From the NCBI RefSeq assembly GCF_002737765.1, contig NZ_PEGG01000125.1, positions 1-10,055 on the forward strand: 10,055 bases of DNA. Reading direction: 5' to 3'. Every line of letters starts with the position of its first letter. Within the stretch, counting starts at the first letter, position 1. Position numbers and translations under genes: made by a program. The notes beneath the pieces were generated by a model. It did not search any database. It saw nothing but the letters and a program-made list of their open reading frames with translations, and was not told the DNA's origin. The stretch comes from Caulobacter sp. B11. GTDB taxonomy: Bacteria > Pseudomonadota > Alphaproteobacteria > Caulobacterales > Caulobacteraceae. Shown piece by piece: positions 6,874-10,055 of this stretch.

Positions 6874-6899
6874 CTGGCGATCTTGCCGCGTTCGCTATA
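6874..6899 (+). promoter_or_regulatory. Candidate housekeeping promoter for efp
   Basis: CTGGCG (6874-6879) and GCTATA (6894-6899) with a 14-base spacer approach the Caulobacter sigma-73 pattern TTGACG-N10-14-GCTA, with four of six matches in the -35 box. It lies in the 122-base divergent gap between epmA and efp and would give a leader of about 70 bases. The -10 core reads CTATAGC on the other strand, so it may also serve epmA. This rests on pattern only. Confidence 0.35.
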
Positions 6900-6976
6900 G
6901 GAGGGCGGACAGACGATCACCACCCTCTTCGCGCGGCCCCACAGGGCGGCGCCCGGAAAGCCTGAGGACTAACGCA

Positions 6977-7543
6977 GTGAAGGTAGCCGCCAGCTCGCTC
7001 CGCAAGGGCGCCGTCGTCGACATGGACAACAAGCTCTATGTTGTCCTGACCGTCGACAACATCCATCCCGGCAAGGGCACCCCGGTGACCCAGTTGAACA
7101 TGCGCCGCATCAGCGACGGCGTGAAGGTGTCGGAACGCTACCGCACCACCGAGCAGGTCGAGCGCGCCTTCGTCGACCAGCGCGACCACACCTTCCTGTA
7201 CCAGGACGCCGAAGGGTTCCACTTCATGAACCCGGAAAACTTCGACCAACTGGTCGCCACGCCCGACGTGGTCGGCGACGCCGCGCCTTACCTGCAAGAG
7301 AACATGACGGTCCAGCTGTCGACGCACAACGACGTGCCGATCGCCCTGGAACTGCCGCGCACCATGATTCTGGAAGTCGTCGACACCGAACCGTCGGTGA
7401 AGGGCCAGACCGCCTCGTCGTCCTACAAGCCGGCCCTGCTGAGCAATGGCATCAAGACCACCGTGCCGCCCTATATCGCCGTCGGCACCCGGGTCGTGAT
7501 CCTGACCGAGGACAATTCCTACCAGGAACGCGCCAAGGACTAG
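6977..7543 (+). CDS. efp: Translation elongation factor P
   Basis: EF-P of 188 residues, the standard length. It binds stalled ribosomes between the P and E sites and relieves arrest at polyproline stretches. The N-terminal KOW-like domain carries [17 protein letters not shown], with the modified lysine at position 33 in PGKG, the type acted on by EpmA. Two OB-fold domains follow; [16 protein letters not shown] and [15 protein letters not shown] are the conserved domain II/III signatures. I chose the GTG at 6977 because [11 protein letters not shown] is the family N-terminus and GAGG (6964-6967) sits nine bases upstream; the frame is open further upstream but does not resemble EF-P. The gene is divergent from epmA-epmB, so the factor and its modification enzymes are encoded together. 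A hairpin terminator follows 25 bases after the stop. Confidence 0.97.
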   Translation: MKVAASSLRKGAVVDMDNKLYVVLTVDNIHPGKGTPVTQLNMRRISDGVKVSERYRTTEQVERAFVDQRDHTFLYQDAEGFHFMNPENFDQLVATPDVVGDAAPYLQENMTVQLSTHNDVPIALELPRTMILEVVDTEPSVKGQTASSSYKPALLSNGIKTTVPPYIAVGTRVVILTEDNSYQERAKD

Positions 7544-7568
7544 GCTTGATCATCGTTTCGACGACTTG

Positions 7569-7598
7569 AAACGGCGCTGGGCGAACCAGCGCCGTTTT
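7569..7598 (+). terminator. Rho-independent terminator after efp
   Basis: A perfect 12-bp stem, AAACGGCGCTGG (7569-7580) and CCAGCGCCGTTT (7586-7597), with a GCGAA loop is followed by T at 7598 and then GCGTTT. It ends efp on the + strand. Because the stem base is A-rich on the left, it offers TTT to the converging phosphatase transcript from the other side and may act in both directions. Confidence 0.88.
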
Positions 7599-7617
7599 GC
7601 GTTTCCGATCCCGCGCC

Positions 7618-9282
7618 CTAGCAGGCCCCGCCGAGCGGCCGGCAGACGCCGTCCAGATCGGTCGGCGGCGTCACATGGGTGACTCCGGCCAGGGTCGGGG
7701 CGATGTCGACGGTTTCGATCGGCAGGACCCGGTCTCGGGCCGGCGCGCCCTTCCACCAGAAGATGATCGGGATCCGGCGGTCATAGTCCCAGGGCGAGCC
7801 GTGGCCGGCCACATAGGCTGAGCCGGCCGAGGCGGCGGTCAGGCCCGGCTGGAAGGCGATCAGGATGTCGCCCGAACGGCCGGGATAGGCGCTGCGGCGC
7901 TGACGCTCGCGCACGCTGTATTCGTCCGGCGACGTGCCCTTGGGCGGCGACTCGGCGATCAGCAGGGCGTTGATCTCATCGGCCTCATAGACCTCGGGCC
8001 GGGCGGCCAGCAGGGCCAGGGCGGCCTTGGCGAGGCGGGCGCGCTCGATCGGCGCGGGGGCCTTGCGGTCGGCCCCGACGATATAGAGCGAATTGATGCC
8101 GCCGGCCTGGACCAGCGGGTCGAAGTCCAGACCCAGGCCCTGGCGCAGCTCGGCGTTGACGCCCTTGAGCCAGGTCGAACCGGGTACCCGGCCGGCCTCG
8201 GCATAGCCCTCTTCCTTCAGCCGCTCAGGGAAATCCGAGCCGCCATGGTCGGCGGTCAGCACCACCAGCACCTCGCCCTTGGCCTTTTCCATGCGCTTGA
8301 GGAAGGTTTCAAGGCGGTCGTCCAGACGCAGCAGATGGTCGCACATCTCCGGCCCGCGCGAGCCGAAGCGGTGGCCGATGAAGTCGGTGGCCGACAGGCT
8401 GACGGTCAGCACGTCGACCGCGTCGCCGTCGCCGAGGCCGAACCGTTCGCGCAGGGATTCAGCGGCCTCCAGGGTCACGCGGTCGGTCCAGGGGCTGGTG
8501 ACCAGGTCGCGCATGGCGTCGGCGGGGGTTTCGGCCTTGGGCAGCGGCAGGGCCGCGCGCCAAGCGCGGCCGCCGGTGACATAGTCGGCTTCGCGCGCCG
8601 CGCAGCGCTTGTTGTCATAGGTCCAGACGAACGGCTTCTTGGCCAGGTCGGCCCGTAGCTTCGCGTTGAGGTCGGCCACCGGCGCCAGCCGCGCCTTGGG
8701 ATCCTGACCCGGCTCGACCCAGGTGGTGAAGCCGAAGCCCGCCGCCAGCCAGAACACGCCGTCGGCGCCGTGGCCGGCCATGTTGATCGCCCCGCGGTCC
8801 TTGCCCGACACGGCATAGACTCGGCTCTTGGGCGAAACCGCCTTGAGCCACTCGCCATAGGTCGAGGTCATCAGGTTCCTGGGGCTGACCCCCGGTTCGG
8901 CGGCGTCATGAGCCAGGACCACCGCGGGGTCGCCCATGCAATAGACCTTGGCCCCGGTCGTGGTGTCGTAGAAGTCGTTGGAGGTCACGCCGGTCTTGTT
9001 GGGGCTCTTGCCGGTCAACAGGGTGGAGTGGCCCGGGCAGGTCTCGGTCATGCCGTGCGACTGGTAGCCGCTGGGATAGACCACGCCCTCGCGCGCCAGG
9101 CGGCCCAGGCCGCCCTTGAAGCCGCCGCGATATTCCTCGAACAGGCTGGCGCTGAACTGGTCGATCGAGATGACCACCACCAGCTTGGGATCGGGTTTCC
9201 CGGCCGCCGCCTGGGCGGGGACGGTCAGCAGGGCGGCCGCGGCCAGGGCGCTGAGGGCGGCGAGACGGGTCAGGATACGCAT
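7618..9282 (-). CDS. Secreted PafA-like alkaline phosphatase
   Basis: Alkaline phosphatase superfamily enzyme of 554 residues, similar in size to PafA. A Sec signal peptide is clear: MRILTRL, a hydrophobic stretch to about residue 21, and a likely cut near AQAAA (23-27), so it acts in the periplasm or outside the cell. Metal-site elements in order are ISIDQ (Asp41), the nucleophile in TETCPGHST (likely Thr81), ATDFIGH, TADHGG and AGHGSP. TSNDFYD (Asn102) and GKDRGAI (Lys161, Arg163) match the Asn and Lys/Arg set that I recall defines PafA-type phosphomonoesterases rather than NPP diesterases. It would release phosphate from organic monoesters. No convincing Pho box is visible upstream, in keeping with phosphate-independent PafA expression, but this is weak. 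The start ATG has no good Shine-Dalgarno and lies directly behind a small palindrome. It converges on efp. Confidence 0.88.
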   Translation of the reverse strand: MRILTRLAALSALAAAALLTVPAQAAAGKPDPKLVVVISIDQFSASLFEEYRGGFKGGLGRLAREGVVYPSGYQSHGMTETCPGHSTLLTGKSPNKTGVTSNDFYDTTTGAKVYCMGDPAVVLAHDAAEPGVSPRNLMTSTYGEWLKAVSPKSRVYAVSGKDRGAINMAGHGADGVFWLAAGFGFTTWVEPGQDPKARLAPVADLNAKLRADLAKKPFVWTYDNKRCAAREADYVTGGRAWRAALPLPKAETPADAMRDLVTSPWTDRVTLEAAESLRERFGLGDGDAVDVLTVSLSATDFIGHRFGSRGPEMCDHLLRLDDRLETFLKRMEKAKGEVLVVLTADHGGSDFPERLKEEGYAEAGRVPGSTWLKGVNAELRQGLGLDFDPLVQAGGINSLYIVGADRKAPAPIERARLAKAALALLAARPEVYEADEINALLIAESPPKGTSPDEYSVRERQRRSAYPGRSGDILIAFQPGLTAASAGSAYVAGHGSPWDYDRRIPIIFWWKGAPARDRVLPIETVDIAPTLAGVTHVTPPTDLDGVCRPLGGAC

Positions 9283-9284
9283 GG

Positions 9285-9297
9285 CGGCAAATTGCCG
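9285..9297. promoter_or_regulatory. Palindrome immediately before the phosphatase start
   Basis: CGGCAA and TTGCCG arms around one central A cover positions -3 to -15 of the phosphatase start. It occupies the place of a Shine-Dalgarno and could be an operator, or a structure limiting ribosome access. The short loop makes an RNA hairpin strained, so a protein-binding palindrome is somewhat more likely. Confidence 0.3.
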
Positions 9298-9298
9298 G

Positions 9299-9324
9299 TT
9301 TCACGGCGGGACGCAACGGTGAAA
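9299..9324. promoter_or_regulatory. Inverted TTTCAC / GTGAAA pair upstream of the phosphatase
   Basis: TTTCAC (9299-9304) and GTGAAA (9319-9324) are exact inverse copies 14 bases apart, centred about 30 bases before the phosphatase ATG. The spacing of about two helical turns suits a dimeric regulator. It may be chance in a 129-base gap. Confidence 0.25.
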
Positions 9325-9530
9325 ACCCACCGGAAGGCTCGGTCATCGCCGCCGCCGGAAATCTGGCCTGAGACGAGGAAGCGAGCCCGTTCCCGCAACG
9401 AGCGGCCGCGACTAGCGCGCCAGGCTGTCGGCCAGGGTCCGCGCCGCCTCGGCCGGGGCCGCCTTCTCGGTGTCACGATCGACGCTGTAATTGGCGGCGC
9501 GCATGGCCTCGACCGAGATCGCGCCCTCCA

Positions 9531-9531
9531 G
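9531..9531 (-). other. Suspected one-base loss near the 3' end of the binding-protein gene
   Basis: The plus strand reads CCAGCCC. With CCAGGCCC the minus strand reads LSGLEGAISVEAMRAANYS and continues to the TAG at 9414-9412. As read, the frame turns into Arg-rich sequence after ALSG and runs through the intergenic gap into the phosphatase start. Confidence 0.75.
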
Positions 9532-9898
9532 CCCGACAGGGCCGCGCGCAGCCGCCGGTCGCCCGCCCGCCCCGGCGCGATCAGCAACACCGCGTCATAG
9601 GGCGGCAGGGCGGCCCTGGGATCGCTCAGCACGACCAGATCGTCGGCGGCGATGCGTCCGTCGCTGGAAAAGGCCGAGATCACATCGGCCTCGCCCGAGC
9701 CCAGGGCCCGGTACATGAAGGTGGGCTGGAATTGCCGCTTGGCCTTGAAGTCCAGACCGTAGGCCCGCACCACCGACGCCCATTCCGGACGCGAGAAGAA
9801 CTCCAGGTCGCCGCCCATCACCAGGTCCGGCGCGCGGCGGGCCAGGTCGTCCAGGCTGACGATCCCCAGGGCCCGGGCCTTGTCGCGCTTCATGGCCA

Positions 9899-9900
9899 GG
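9899..9900 (-). other. Suspected one-base loss in the middle of the binding-protein gene
   Basis: The plus strand reads CCAGGCATAGG. With GGG in place of GG the minus strand reads GFENAYALAMKRDKAR, the expected family sequence. As read, the upstream frame ends at once as NAYAWP-stop. Confidence 0.8.
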
Positions 9901-10055
9901 CATAGGCGTTCTCGAAGCCCAGCGGGGCCAGCAGTTCGACGCCGTCGCGGCGGTTCAGCTCGGTGCGCAGGCCGTCCAGCACCGCCTGCCGACCAGGATT
10001 GTCCGTACGCTGAAGGACGTTGGCCCACAGGGTGCCGGAATAGTCGACATAGGCG

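Larger units (their letters stand above)
9412..10055 (-). pseudogene. Glycine betaine/choline-type ABC substrate-binding protein, partial, two frameshifts as read
   Basis: The 3' portion of an OpuAC/ProX-like substrate-binding domain; the 5' part lies beyond the window, so a fused permease plus binding protein cannot be excluded. Read on the - strand it begins AYVDYSGTLWANVL, the segment where the family carries its Y-x-x-Y-(S/T)-G-T motif. It continues QRTDNPGRQAVLDGL and APLGFENAYA. The main middle segment contains DLVMGGDLEFFSRPEW, FMYRALGSGEADVISAFSSD and DDLVVLSDPRAALPPYDAVL, all typical. With both one-base losses restored it ends LSGLEGAISVEAMRAANYSVDRDTE and runs to a TAG at 9414-9412. 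As read, the first frame stops after NAYAWP and the last part of the middle frame is shifted. It probably binds a compatible solute in the periplasm; substrate choice is not decided by what is visible. Confidence 0.75.

Noticed and set aside
6827..6976. A 50-residue N-terminal extension of EF-P
   Set aside because: Arg/Ser-rich and unlike EF-P; the GTG at 6977 has a good Shine-Dalgarno and gives the standard 188-residue protein.
9283..9411. Small gene or Pho box in the 129-base gap before the phosphatase
   Set aside because: No start with ribosome site and plausible coding stretch, and no pair of CTGTCAT-like repeats; only the short palindromes listed.
1..10055. CRISPR array, tRNA/rRNA, IS element or prophage genes
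   Set aside because: No regular direct repeats with spacers, no cloverleaf or rRNA sequence, and no transposase, integrase or phage protein was recognised.

Overview
The window reads as chromosomal DNA of a GC-rich alphaproteobacterium, most likely a member of the Caulobacterales (Caulobacter/Phenylobacterium type). This is inferred from the strong G/C bias at third codon positions, GTG starts, short ATGA/GTGA gene overlaps, a possible Caulobacter-type housekeeping promoter before efp, and the protein families present. No 16S or other marker is available to prove it. I see no phage, IS, CRISPR, tRNA or rRNA. Every gene belongs to a recognisable family, so I do not claim an undescribed system here.

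Left part, + strand (66-4691): a purine-ring (urate to glyoxylate/glycine) degradation operon. The order is a PucG-type ureidoglycine-glyoxylate aminotransferase, PuuE allantoinase, UraD OHCU decarboxylase, the membrane cytochrome c-linked urate hydroxylase PuuD, and a TetR-family regulator. PuuD opens urate oxidation, UraD finishes formation of allantoin, PuuE opens the allantoin ring, and PucG transfers the amino group of ureidoglycine to glyoxylate. UraH (HIU hydrolase) and an allantoate amidohydrolase are needed to complete the route and are not in the window. A structured, inverted intergenic repeat of about 100 bp separates pucG from puuE, and its last arm appears to supply the puuE ribosome binding site.

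Middle part (4688-7598): the EF-P beta-lysylation module. epmA and epmB (a lysine 2,3-aminomutase-like radical SAM enzyme) lie on the - strand, divergent from efp on the + strand. EF-P carries the PGKG lysine loop that EpmA modifies; EpmB makes the (R)-beta-lysine donor. The TetR gene and epmB converge tail to tail on a perfect 40-bp palindrome that encodes the same C-terminal residues, TATIPR-stop, on both strands. A GC-rich hairpin with a T tract follows efp.

Right part, - strand (7618-10055): a secreted PafA-like alkaline phosphatase and the 3' part of a glycine betaine/choline-type ABC transporter substrate-binding protein running off the window edge.

A theme across the window is a set of four single-nucleotide losses, each in a short G or C run: the end of puuE, the middle of epmA, and two places in the substrate-binding protein. 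Each is corrected by restoring one base, after which the reading frame matches the family and ends sensibly. The simplest explanation is residual indel error in the assembly rather than four separate pseudogenisation events.
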